Origin: an uncultured Lachnospiraceae bacterium
GTDB taxonomy: Bacteria > Bacillota > Clostridia > Lachnospirales > Lachnospiraceae
NCBI GenBank assembly: GCA_947168905.1
Contig: CAMVNR010000019.1
Coordinates: 1-33,835 of the forward strand
DNA: 33,835 nucleotides
Direction: 5' to 3'
Part shown: positions 16,664-26,001 of the stretch, piece by piece
Layout of the letters: each line of letters opens with the position of its first letter
Position numbering within the stretch: position 1 is the first letter of the stretch
The notes under the pieces: model-generated
What the model was told of the DNA's origin: nothing
What the model saw: only the letters and a program-made list of their open reading frames with translations
Database searches by the model: none
Translations under genes and position numbers: made by a program

Positions 16664-17506
16664 ATGAAAGAGAAAATGACAAAGGGGAAAAAGATCTTCC
16701 TCGCGGTGTGGATCGCGCTGATCGCGGTGATTATCGCCCTGATTTTCATCATCGGGCTGCCGCCGGGCGAGACGGAGAGCATCAAGGAGGTCATGAAGGA
16801 CGGCGTGCTGCATGACCTGAACAAGATGAATTTCTTTGGAATCCGGGTGAACCCCGCGGTGATTTCCGCGTATATCGTGACTGCGGCGCTGCTTCTTGCC
16901 GCGGTGCTGATCCGGGTGTTCGCCGTTCCGCGTTTTAAGGATGTGCCGGGGAAGTTCCAGTGCGTGATCGAGAAGCTGGTGGAGTTTTTTGACGATATGG
17001 CGAAGAATAATTCACCGCACAAAACGGGCTTCATCGGTGCGTACATCTTCAGCGCCGGCGTGTACATTTTCTTCAGTACAGTCTTTGAGCTTTTCGGCGT
17101 GCAGTGGATGACGGACGCGGGGCATTCCATGTCGCTCCCGGCGCCCCTTGCGGATATCAACGCCGCGATCGCGATGGGATTTACGACCTTCGGCATGATC
17201 CTCATATCCGGAATCGTGGCGAACGGACCGAAGGGCGGCCTGAAGGTTATGAAGGACTTCTCGCTTCCCATATCGATGAGCTTCCGGCTTTTCGGCGCGC
17301 TTCTGTCGGGACTTCTCGTGACAGAGCTCGTATATTATTCTGTGAAGCTGAGTTTTGTACTGCCGGTCGTCGTGGGCGTGCTCTTTACGCTCCTGCACGC
17401 GATCATTCAGACCTACGTTCTTGCCACGCTCGCATCCGTTTTCTACGGGGAAGCGGTGGAACCGCCGAAAAAGAAGAACAGGAAGAAAAAAGGAAAAGAA
17501 TCGTAA
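16664..17506 (+). CDS. atpB: F-type ATP synthase subunit a
   Basis: 280 residues with about six hydrophobic segments. The essential arginine that faces the c-ring is Arg208 in PISMSFRLFGALLSGLLV, and the last helix carries HAIIQTYVLATLASVFY, both standard in subunit a. It forms the ion half-channels beside the c-ring in the membrane. The start has only a weak RBS (AAAGAAGACGG). It is the first gene of the operon; no atpI gene precedes it. The tail is very lysine-rich (PPKKKNRKKKGKES). Start choice is moderately sure, identity very sure. Confidence 0.96.
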   Translation: MKEKMTKGKKIFLAVWIALIAVIIALIFIIGLPPGETESIKEVMKDGVLHDLNKMNFFGIRVNPAVISAYIVTAALLLAAVLIRVFAVPRFKDVPGKFQCVIEKLVEFFDDMAKNNSPHKTGFIGAYIFSAGVYIFFSTVFELFGVQWMTDAGHSMSLPAPLADINAAIAMGFTTFGMILISGIVANGPKGGLKVMKDFSLPISMSFRLFGALLSGLLVTELVYYSVKLSFVLPVVVGVLFTLLHAIIQTYVLATLASVFYGEAVEPPKKKNRKKKGKES

Positions 17507-17539
17507 CTATCTATCATTATAAACGGAGAGGAAAAAGAA

Positions 17540-17920
17540 ATGAAAAAGACAAAAATGATTGCGGTGCTTTGTGCGGTACTGATTGCGGGACTCATGGTTT
17601 TTGCGCTGTCGGCGCCGGCTTATGCGGCTGAAGACGGAAACCCGGGAATGTTGATCGCGACGAATGAAGACGCGGGAGAGACGGTGCAGGACAGTACGAC
17701 GGGAACCAAGGCGGTCGCGGCTGCCATCGTCGTAGGCATCGCAGCTGCAGCAGGCGCACTTGCGATGGGACTTGCGGTATCCAAATCCACCGAATCGATG
17801 GCCCGTCAGCCTGAAGTGGCCGGACAGATCAATTCATCGATGATGCTGGGCATGGTGTTCATCGAGACCGCGATCATCTATGCGCTGATTGTCGCGATTC
17901 TGATTATCTTCGTACTGTAA
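17540..17920 (+). CDS. atpE: F-type ATP synthase subunit c with signal-like N-terminal extension
   Basis: 126 residues against the usual 70-90. The last ~70 residues form the hairpin of two helices with the ARQPE polar loop and the ion-carrying Glu109 in GMVFIETAIIYALI. Thr110 and a downstream Tyr fit part of the Na+ site, but the position of the key Gln in Na+ rings (Gln32 of Ilyobacter) is Met76, so H+ coupling is more likely. The N-terminus reads as a cleavable signal peptide (lysines, a hydrophobic core, then APAYA before AEDG), followed by an acidic linker to ~residue 55. The ATG at 17540 has GGAGAGG upstream, supporting the long form. The extension may act in membrane insertion and be removed. 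Confidence 0.94.
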   Translation: MKKTKMIAVLCAVLIAGLMVFALSAPAYAAEDGNPGMLIATNEDAGETVQDSTTGTKAVAAAIVVGIAAAAGALAMGLAVSKSTESMARQPEVAGQINSSMMLGMVFIETAIIYALIVAILIIFVL

Positions 17921-17949
17921 GGCCGTGAGCATCCTAAAGAGGTAATAAT

Positions 17950-18438
17950 ATGCCACTCAATATAGACTTTGTGCAGATTTTGCTGCATATGCTGAATTTC
18001 GTGATTCTGGCGGGCGGGCTGTCCCTGATCCTGTTCAAGCCGGTTCAGAAATTCATGCGGGAACGCAAAGAACGCTTCGAGAAGCAGGCGCTTGAGAACC
18101 GGGCGGCTGCGGAGGAGAATGCGCGCCTGAAAGCCGAATACGAGCAGAAGCTCGCCGACGCCGAGGTCGAAATCCAGAACATGAAGCTTGAAAAGGAGCA
18201 GGAAGCTGCGGACGCGGCCAAGGAATACCTGGACGCCGCGAAAGAGAAGGCGGAGAAGATGATCCTGGACGCCGAGAAAGAGGCGGAGGAGCGCAAGGAT
18301 CACATCCTCGAATCGGCACAGACCGAGATCGGGGAGCTGGTCGTCGAGGCGACGCAGCGGCTCCTGAATGAATCCAGAGACGAGAAGACAAGCCAGGCGC
18401 TTTATGACGAATTCATCCGTGTCGCCGGGGAACAGTAA
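17950..18438 (+). CDS. atpF: F-type ATP synthase subunit b
   Basis: 162 residues, the normal length. One N-terminal membrane helix ([20 protein letters not shown]) is followed by a long, highly charged alpha-helix rich in Glu, Lys and Ala (e.g. [17 protein letters not shown]) and a C-terminal segment [20 protein letters not shown]. As a dimer it forms the peripheral stalk that holds F1 against rotation, and its C-terminus normally binds the C-terminal domain of delta. There is no room in it for the missing half of delta. The next gene starts 20 bases downstream, where atpH would be expected. Confidence 0.95.
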   Translation: MPLNIDFVQILLHMLNFVILAGGLSLILFKPVQKFMRERKERFEKQALENRAAAEENARLKAEYEQKLADAEVEIQNMKLEKEQEAADAAKEYLDAAKEKAEKMILDAEKEAEERKDHILESAQTEIGELVVEATQRLLNESRDEKTSQALYDEFIRVAGEQ

Positions 18439-18458
18439 GAAAACCGAAGGATTTATCC

Positions 18459-20246
18459 ATGAATCAGGATCAGACTTTTGACAATAATACGGAAGAACAG
18501 CAGAATCTGCCGCTACGCGTGGAGATTCGCTGTCTTGTGCCGCCGACAGAGGAGCAGCGGGAGAAGATCGCTGCCTTCATGCGGGAGAAATACAAGGCCG
18601 ACACGGTGGAAGTGGTCATTCGGAAAGACCCTTCGGCTTCGGACGGCTTTAATATCTTTGTCGGCGACGATAATTATGACTGGAGTACGCTCGGGCGAAT
18701 CCGGCAGCTTCGAAAATCCATTCAGGCGCTCCCGAAAAAGAGAGGGGTCGACAATATCATCTCGCTCCTTCGGGAAGATATCCGCACTTTCGAGCTGACC
18801 TCCGGCTACCAGCAGGTCGGCGAAGTGCTGACGGTCGGCGATGGAATCGCGCTGATCTCGGGACTTCGGGAGGTGGAGTACGGCGAAATCGTGCTGTTTG
18901 ACTGCGGCGTGAAGGGCATGGTGCAGGATATTCGCCCGGACGGAACGACCGGCATCGTGCTTTTCGGAGACGCGACGGAGATCATCTCCGGATCGCGCGT
19001 CGTCAGGACCCGGCGGACAGCAGGCATACCGATTTCGAACCGTATCCTCGGCAGAATGATCGACCCTCTGGGGAAGCCCATCGACGGCGGGGAAGACATC
19101 GGCGCCAAAGAATATTTCCCGATCGAGCGTCCGGCGCCGGGCATCATTGAGCGGAAATCCGTATCTAAGCCGATGGAAACCGGAATCCTCGCGATCGACT
19201 CGATGTTCCCGATCGGAAGAGGCCAGAGAGAGCTTCTCATCGGCGACAGGCAGACCGGCAAAACTTCGGTCGCTGTAGATACGATCATCAACCAGAAGGG
19301 CAAAAACGTCGTCTGCGTCTATGTCGCGATCAGCCAGAAGGCAAGCTCGGTCGCCAAGGTTGTGAATACCTTAAAGAAAGCCGGCGCGATGGACTATACG
19401 GTCATCGTCAGTTCTCCGGCATCGGACTCCGCGTCTCTGCAGTATATCGCGCCCTACGCGGGCTGCGCGGTGGCGGAGTACTTTATGTACCGCGGCCGTG
19501 ATACGCTGATTATTTACGACGATCTGTCGAAGCATGCGGTCGCCTACCGGACGATCAGCCTGCTTCTGGAACGGGCGCCCGGCCGGGAGGCCTATCCGGG
19601 CGATGTATTCTATCTTCATTCGAGACTTCTTGAGCGCTCCGCCCAGCTTTCGGATGAACTCGGCGGCGGCAGCATGACCGCGCTTCCGATTGTGGAGACC
19701 CAGGCGGGCGATGTGTCGGCCTATATCCCGACGAATATCATTTCCATTACCGACGGTCAGATCTTCCTTGACAGCGAGCTTTTCTACGCCGGGCAGCGCC
19801 CTGCGGTCAATGTCGGACTTTCCGTCTCGCGTGTCGGCGGCGCCGCTCAGACAAGCGTCATGAAGAAGTCGGTCGGTTCGATCCGGCTTGACCTTGCGCA
19901 GTACCGTGAGATGCAGGTATTCTCGCAGTTCGGCTCGGATCTGGATGAATCGACGACCCGGCAGCTTCAGTACGGCGCGGGCCTGATGCAGCTTTTAAAA
20001 CAGCAGAACCAGTCTCCGTATACGCTGCACGAGCAGGTGATCCTGCTCCTTGCGGCGCAGGCGAAGATGTTTATCGATATCCCGAAGGAGGAGATTCCGA
20101 AGTGCGCGAAGGGGCTTCTTATGAGGTTCAACGAGCATCACAGCTCGCTCTGCCTGCAGATCGACCACGAGCCGGTCTATTCGGAGGAGCTTAAAAACCG
20201 GATCCTGGAGCATGCGCAGCATTTCTTCAGGGAGTACAAAGGCTGA
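18459..20246 (+). CDS. atpA: Fusion of delta-subunit C-terminal domain to ATP synthase subunit alpha
   Basis: 595 residues; alpha is normally ~500. Residues ~95-595 are a complete alpha subunit: [17 protein letters not shown], the P-loop GDRQTGKT at 262-269, [32 protein letters not shown] and [11 protein letters not shown]. Residues ~17-90 match the C-terminal domain of delta/[22 protein letters not shown] (compare VDVISAAALSEQQLAKI in E. coli delta), [21 protein letters not shown] and [15 protein letters not shown] (compare DGSVRGRLERL). No stop or internal start with an RBS separates the two parts. No atpH gene is present, and the alpha-binding N-terminal half of delta is missing. The fusion plausibly ties alpha directly to the b stalk. 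Alpha identity is certain; the delta match is from motif-by-motif reading. Confidence 0.93.
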   Translation: MNQDQTFDNNTEEQQNLPLRVEIRCLVPPTEEQREKIAAFMREKYKADTVEVVIRKDPSASDGFNIFVGDDNYDWSTLGRIRQLRKSIQALPKKRGVDNIISLLREDIRTFELTSGYQQVGEVLTVGDGIALISGLREVEYGEIVLFDCGVKGMVQDIRPDGTTGIVLFGDATEIISGSRVVRTRRTAGIPISNRILGRMIDPLGKPIDGGEDIGAKEYFPIERPAPGIIERKSVSKPMETGILAIDSMFPIGRGQRELLIGDRQTGKTSVAVDTIINQKGKNVVCVYVAISQKASSVAKVVNTLKKAGAMDYTVIVSSPASDSASLQYIAPYAGCAVAEYFMYRGRDTLIIYDDLSKHAVAYRTISLLLERAPGREAYPGDVFYLHSRLLERSAQLSDELGGGSMTALPIVETQAGDVSAYIPTNIISITDGQIFLDSELFYAGQRPAVNVGLSVSRVGGAAQTSVMKKSVGSIRLDLAQYREMQVFSQFGSDLDESTTRQLQYGAGLMQLLKQQNQSPYTLHEQVILLLAAQAKMFIDIPKEEIPKCAKGLLMRFNEHHSSLCLQIDHEPVYSEELKNRILEHAQHFFREYKG

Positions 20247-20322
20247 TCGTACAGGAGTCTTCAAAAAAAGACCGGATGCAGACAGCAGGAATATATAAGA
20301 GGAAGGAGGAAAGAACCCTGAT

Positions 20323-21222
20323 ATGGCCAGCGCTTCGGAAATAAAAATCCGTATCAACAGTATCACCGAGACCAAAAAAGTCACGGACGCCATGTATATG
20401 ATTTCCTCCGTGAAAATGCAGCGCGCGCGGCGCGAGAATGAAAAGACGCGGCCGTATTTCAATGCCTTAAGGGAGGAAATCGGCGAGCTTCTCGAGAATA
20501 TTCCCGAGAACAACAACCGGTATTTCCGCATTCTGGATCCGGAAGGCGTGAAGGGGCGCGCCATGCTTCTCATTACAGCGGACAGGGGGCTTTCCGGCAG
20601 CTACAACCAGACGGTGTTAAAAGCCGGCATCGACCGGATGAAGGAGGAGGCGGATATTCTTCCCTTCATTGTCGGAGAGTACGGCAGACAGCATTTTACC
20701 GTGAAAAAACTGAAATTCGCGGATAATTTCAATTATGCCGCCCAGTTCCCGACCATCCGGGAAGCGCAGCGGATCTGCACGGATCTGCTGGAATATTACA
20801 ACACCGACCGCGTGGATCAGATCGAGATCATTTACACGCATTCGACGTCTTTCGGCACCGGGGAGATCCGCCGGAAAATCCTGCTGCCTCTGGAAAAGTC
20901 CGACTTCTACGGCTCGGCGAATCCGGAGGAAAACATCGGAAAAGAGTATCTTCCGGATCCGGATACGGTGCTTAACGGAATCGTTCCACCGTATCTGACG
21001 GGATTTATCTACAGCGCGCTTGTCGACAGCTACTGCAGCGAGCAGCAAGCCAGAATGACGGCGATGAATACCGCCGGCAAGAACGCGGAGGAAATGCTGA
21101 AGAAACTGAGGATTCAGTACAACGGCATCCGCCAGGCGGCGATTACGAATGAGATGATCGAAATCACCTCCGGAACGAAGGCGCTCCGGAAGAAGCAGAA
21201 AAAAGCAGGTACAGGAAATTAA
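20323..21222 (+). CDS. atpG: F-type ATP synthase subunit gamma
   Basis: 299 residues with the family's two conserved ends. The N-terminal helix is ASEIKIRINSITETKKVTDAM followed by KMQRAR, the Rossmann-like middle starts at LLITADRGLSGSYNQ, and the C-terminal helix contains ARMTAMNTAGKNAEEML and QAAITNEMIEI. Gamma is the central rotor shaft inside alpha3beta3. GAAGGAGG lies about 13 bases from the ATG, longer than ideal, but the first residues fit the family so this start is kept. The 76-base gap after alpha is the largest between structural genes here. Confidence 0.96.
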   Translation: MASASEIKIRINSITETKKVTDAMYMISSVKMQRARRENEKTRPYFNALREEIGELLENIPENNNRYFRILDPEGVKGRAMLLITADRGLSGSYNQTVLKAGIDRMKEEADILPFIVGEYGRQHFTVKKLKFADNFNYAAQFPTIREAQRICTDLLEYYNTDRVDQIEIIYTHSTSFGTGEIRRKILLPLEKSDFYGSANPEENIGKEYLPDPDTVLNGIVPPYLTGFIYSALVDSYCSEQQARMTAMNTAGKNAEEMLKKLRIQYNGIRQAAITNEMIEITSGTKALRKKQKKAGTGN

Positions 21223-23078
<1,856 letters not shown>

Positions 23079-23141
23079 CCGGACTTTTTTCATGTTCACA
23101 GACATTTCACAAAATATTATTTATCTGATCATATTGTCCGC

Positions 23142-23170
23142 TTGACATAAAAATCAAAATGGTGTAATCT
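23142..23170 (+). promoter_or_regulatory. Promoter of the DegV gene pair
   Basis: A perfect TTGACA (23142-23147), a 17-base spacer and TAATCT (23165-23170), between the ATP synthase terminator and the first degV-like gene. Confidence 0.7.
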
Positions 23171-23191
23171 AATACAGTAAATCAGATCAAC

Positions 23192-23232
23192 CTGTCCGGT
23201 ACAACACTGCCTTGCTCCCGCTTTTCGGACAG
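23192..23232 (+). promoter_or_regulatory. Possible leader hairpin before the first DegV gene
   Basis: CTGTCCG (23192-23198) can pair with CGGACAG (23226-23232) around a 27-nt loop, ending just before the AAAAAAGGAAA ribosome-binding region. It is short and may be chance. Confidence 0.3.
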
Positions 23233-23248
23233 AAAAAAGGAAATAGGA

Positions 23249-24145
23249 ATGATCAGAATACTGACGGATACATCGGCGAATCTTCCCAAGAAGATCGCAG
23301 CAGATCTCGGAATCGAAGTGATTCCGATGTTTTATTATGACAATGACGTTGAGATGTCCTGCATGGATATTGAGGCGTTTGACGATACCGCTTATTATAC
23401 GCAGATCAAAAGAGGAAAACGGATTTCGACTTCCCAGGTGACTCCCCAGCGCTATTACGACTTCATGAAGCCCTTCCTTGAGAAAGGCGAGGACGTGATT
23501 TATGTGGGCATGTCATCGGGAATTTCGGGCTCTTTCTCCTCATCGGAAAAAGCGGTTGAAATGCTTCGGAGTGAATTCCCGGAGCGTTTTGTCGCGGCAC
23601 TCGATACGCGCGGGGCTTCTCTCGGAGAGGGAATCGTCGCGATCCGGGCAGCCGAGGAAGCGGCCGAAATGAGCCTTTTCGAAGGAAAATACGAAGATCC
23701 CGCAGCCTTATACCGGAAGTGCGAAGAGCTGAGGGACCGCATGTATCAGGTGTTTACGGTGGACGATCTGCTGCATTTAAGGCGGACAGGGAGACTGTCG
23801 AACGCTACCGCGATCGTCGGAACCATTTTAAATATCAAGCCGCTCCTTAAAGGCAACGAGCTCGGGAAGATCGTGACCTTTAAAAGCACGCGGGGCAGGA
23901 AAAAAGCGATCGAGGAGATGGCGGCGCGCTATGACGCGTTTGTAGAAAATCCTGAGGAGCAGACGGTCGGAATCGCGCATGCGATGTGCGAAAAGGATGC
24001 GGAGCTTCTGAAGGAAATGATCATGAAGAACCATCCCCCGAAGGAAATCCTGACGGTGAAATACGAGCCTGTAACCGGCTCCCATGTCGGCCCCGGAGCG
24101 CTTGCCCTGTTCTTCATGGGAGACAGGGATGTACGTACGAAGTAA
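23249..24145 (+). CDS. DegV/FakB-like fatty-acid-binding protein (1)
   Basis: 298 residues. DegV-family landmarks are present: the N-terminal IRILTDTSANLPKKIA, the ligand-site loops RISTSQVTPQRYYDF and VGMSSGISGSFSSS, then TVDDLLHLRRTGRLS and the C-terminal GSHVGPGALALFFMG. In the family, fatty acid lies between the two domains with its carboxylate held by the Thr/Ser loop plus the Arg and His of these last motifs. FakB proteins present fatty acids to the kinase FakA, feeding acyl-phosphate into phospholipid synthesis. No fakA gene is in the window, so the partner would be elsewhere. It has its own promoter and an AGGAAATAGGA site before the ATG. Confidence 0.93.
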   Translation: MIRILTDTSANLPKKIAADLGIEVIPMFYYDNDVEMSCMDIEAFDDTAYYTQIKRGKRISTSQVTPQRYYDFMKPFLEKGEDVIYVGMSSGISGSFSSSEKAVEMLRSEFPERFVAALDTRGASLGEGIVAIRAAEEAAEMSLFEGKYEDPAALYRKCEELRDRMYQVFTVDDLLHLRRTGRLSNATAIVGTILNIKPLLKGNELGKIVTFKSTRGRKKAIEEMAARYDAFVENPEEQTVGIAHAMCEKDAELLKEMIMKNHPPKEILTVKYEPVTGSHVGPGALALFFMGDRDVRTK

Positions 24146-24193
24146 TTGCTGACAGTTTCAATTGAGTGAAGAAGCATAAGGAGAAACCATAAG

Positions 24194-25060
24194 ATGAGTG
24201 AATATGTGATTGTAGCTGATTCCGCCTGCGATATCGAGCAGGAAGTTCTGAAGGAATGGGGCGTGGAGGTCGTAAAGCTGTCCTATATTTTTACGGATAC
24301 CGAAGAATCCCGCGAAGACTATGAACTGGATTTGAAGCAGTTCTATAAATATATGCGGGACGGGCGTGTGGCAAAGACCTCTGCTGCGAACACCCAGCAG
24401 TACCTGGATCTGTTCGGCGAACTTTTTGAGCAGGGCAAAGACATCCTCTACATCGGTTTCTCGACTGGCTTAAGCACCAGCTATAACTCCGGCTGTGCGG
24501 CAGCTGACGAACTGAAGGGAAAATATCCCGAACGCAGATGCGTATGCGTGGATTCCTTCGCGGCTTCTGCAGGCTATGGACTTCTGGTGTATCTCGCTGT
24601 TGAAAAGAAGAAGGAAGGCAGCTCTTTGGAGGCGCTCGCACAGTATGTGACGGACACCAGAGATCACATCTGCCACTGGTTCACGGTGGACGACCTTGTT
24701 TACCTGAAGCGCGGCGGCAGAATCAGCGCGGCAGCGGCATTCGTGGCGGGCGTTTTAGACATCAAGCCCGTGCTGCATGTTGATAATGAAGGACACCTGA
24801 TCAATATGTTCAAGGTCCGTAAGCGCAACACCTCCACCCGCGCGCTTGCCGACAAATATGACGAACTGGCGCTGCATCCCGGGAAAGGACCGGTTTTCAG
24901 CTGCCAGGGAGACTGCATGGAGGACGCAGAATATCTCGGGAAGCTTCTGATGGAACGCCATCAGGTACCGGTGGACAAAATCGTCTACACCGGCGCCGTG
25001 ATCGGCGCGCATTCCGGCCCCGGAACCCTTGCGCTTTTCTTCCTCGGAAAAGAGAAGTAA
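24194..25060 (+). CDS. DegV/FakB-like fatty-acid-binding protein (2)
   Basis: 288 residues, paralogous to the preceding gene and 48 bases downstream of it, with AAGGAG before the ATG. It carries the same landmarks: YVIVADSACDIEQEVL, AKTSAANTQQYLDLF, IGFSTGLSTSYNSG, TVDDLVYLKRGGRIS and GAHSGPGTLALFFLG. The ligand loop differs (TSAANT against TSQVTP in copy 1), which fits two FakB proteins with different acyl-chain preference, as reported for other Firmicutes. The pair is probably one transcript. The gene converges on a short-chain dehydrogenase with a 14-base gap and no visible terminator. Confidence 0.93.
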   Translation: MSEYVIVADSACDIEQEVLKEWGVEVVKLSYIFTDTEESREDYELDLKQFYKYMRDGRVAKTSAANTQQYLDLFGELFEQGKDILYIGFSTGLSTSYNSGCAAADELKGKYPERRCVCVDSFAASAGYGLLVYLAVEKKKEGSSLEALAQYVTDTRDHICHWFTVDDLVYLKRGGRISAAAAFVAGVLDIKPVLHVDNEGHLINMFKVRKRNTSTRALADKYDELALHPGKGPVFSCQGDCMEDAEYLGKLLMERHQVPVDKIVYTGAVIGAHSGPGTLALFFLGKEK

Positions 25061-25074
25061 AAAGAGGCCTGCTA

Positions 25075-25803
25075 TCAGTACCAGCCGCCGTCGACGGCAA
25101 TGATCTGGCCCGTAAGATAAAGCGGCGCCTGTGCGAGGAGCCGCACACATTCGGCAACTTCTTCCGGCGTGCCCATGCGGCCCGCCGGAATTTCTTCTGT
25201 CAGGACCCTGCGGTCAAGCTCAGTAAGATGCGCGTTCATACGGGTGTCGATCGCGCCGGGCGCGAGCGCATTGCAGCTGATGCCGGAAGGCGCAAGTTCC
25301 TTTGCGAGGGACTTCGTAAAAGCATTGACGGCGCCTTTCGCGGCGGCGTATTCCGCCTCGCAGGAAGCGCCGGAGACGCCGTAGACGGAGGAAATATTGA
25401 TGATGCGGCCGCAGTGTCTGGGAATCATCAGCCGCGCGGCTTCCTTGCAGATGCGTATGCAGGAGGCAAGATTCGTCTGCAGGAGGAGCTGCAGATCTTC
25501 CTCGCTGCTGTCCTGGATCAGGCTGACGTGAGAGATCCCGGCGTTATTTACGACGAGGTCCGGCACATCGAATTCGGACACACACAGATCAAAAAGCTTT
25601 CTGCAGGAAGCGGCGTCTGCCAGGTCCGCCTGCACGGTACGGATATCGGCACCGGACTTTCGCAGTTCGTCTTCAAGGAGGCGGAGCCTGTCCATGTGCC
25701 TGTTTCCCGTAAGGACGAGCCGGTATCCGGCGGATGAAAGGGTTCTCGCGATCGCGCCTCCGATTTCTCCCGAGGCGCCGGTAAGCAGTGCTGTTTTTGA
25801 CAT
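25075..25803 (-). CDS. Short-chain dehydrogenase/reductase (FabG-like)
   Basis: 242 residues, the classical SDR length. The nucleotide-binding motif is TGASGEIGGAIA (TGxxxGxG form), the NNAG motif is in LVVNNAGISH, the catalytic Ser lies in INISSVYG and the Tyr-Lys pair is in YAAAK. The tail ends LTGQIIAVDGGWY, typical of FabG-type 3-oxoacyl-ACP reductases and related enzymes. It should reduce a ketone or oxidise an alcohol with NAD(P)H. The neighbouring fatty-acid-binding proteins make a lipid role possible, but it has its own promoter on the other strand and the substrate cannot be read. Confidence 0.93.
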   Translation of the reverse strand: MSKTALLTGASGEIGGAIARTLSSAGYRLVLTGNRHMDRLRLLEDELRKSGADIRTVQADLADAASCRKLFDLCVSEFDVPDLVVNNAGISHVSLIQDSSEEDLQLLLQTNLASCIRICKEAARLMIPRHCGRIINISSVYGVSGASCEAEYAAAKGAVNAFTKSLAKELAPSGISCNALAPGAIDTRMNAHLTELDRRVLTEEIPAGRMGTPEEVAECVRLLAQAPLYLTGQIIAVDGGWY

Positions 25804-25851
25804 CTTTTTTTCTCCCGGCCGGCATTTTTTCGATCAAACCGGTCTCCCACG

Positions 25852-25880
25852 ATTATAACGGCAAACAGACGGAAAGTAAA
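25852..25880 (-). promoter_or_regulatory. Promoter of the SDR gene
   Basis: Minus-strand TTTACT (25875-25880), a 17-base spacer and a perfect TATAAT (25852-25857), about 50 bases before the ATG. Confidence 0.6.
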
Positions 25881-25948
25881 GTGCGGCCGAAAATGTGACG
25901 AAAATGTTAAATTTGTGACTTTTGTTTTGTGAAGCGGGCCCCGAATGA

Positions 25949-25977
25949 TTGACAAACAGTGCGAAAACTGATATACT
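25949..25977 (+). promoter_or_regulatory. Promoter of the NlpC/P60 envelope operon
   Basis: A perfect TTGACA (25949-25954), a 17-base spacer and TATACT (25972-25977), 24 bases before the start codon. No other strong promoter is seen until after the DHHW gene. Confidence 0.75.
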
Positions 25978-26001
25978 GTCGGTATCTTTGGAGAATCCTT
26001 T

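Noticed and set aside
18439-18458. Possible short atpH between atpF and atpA
   Set aside because: Only 20 bases lie between the genes, and subunit b has normal length, so no full delta subunit is hidden here.
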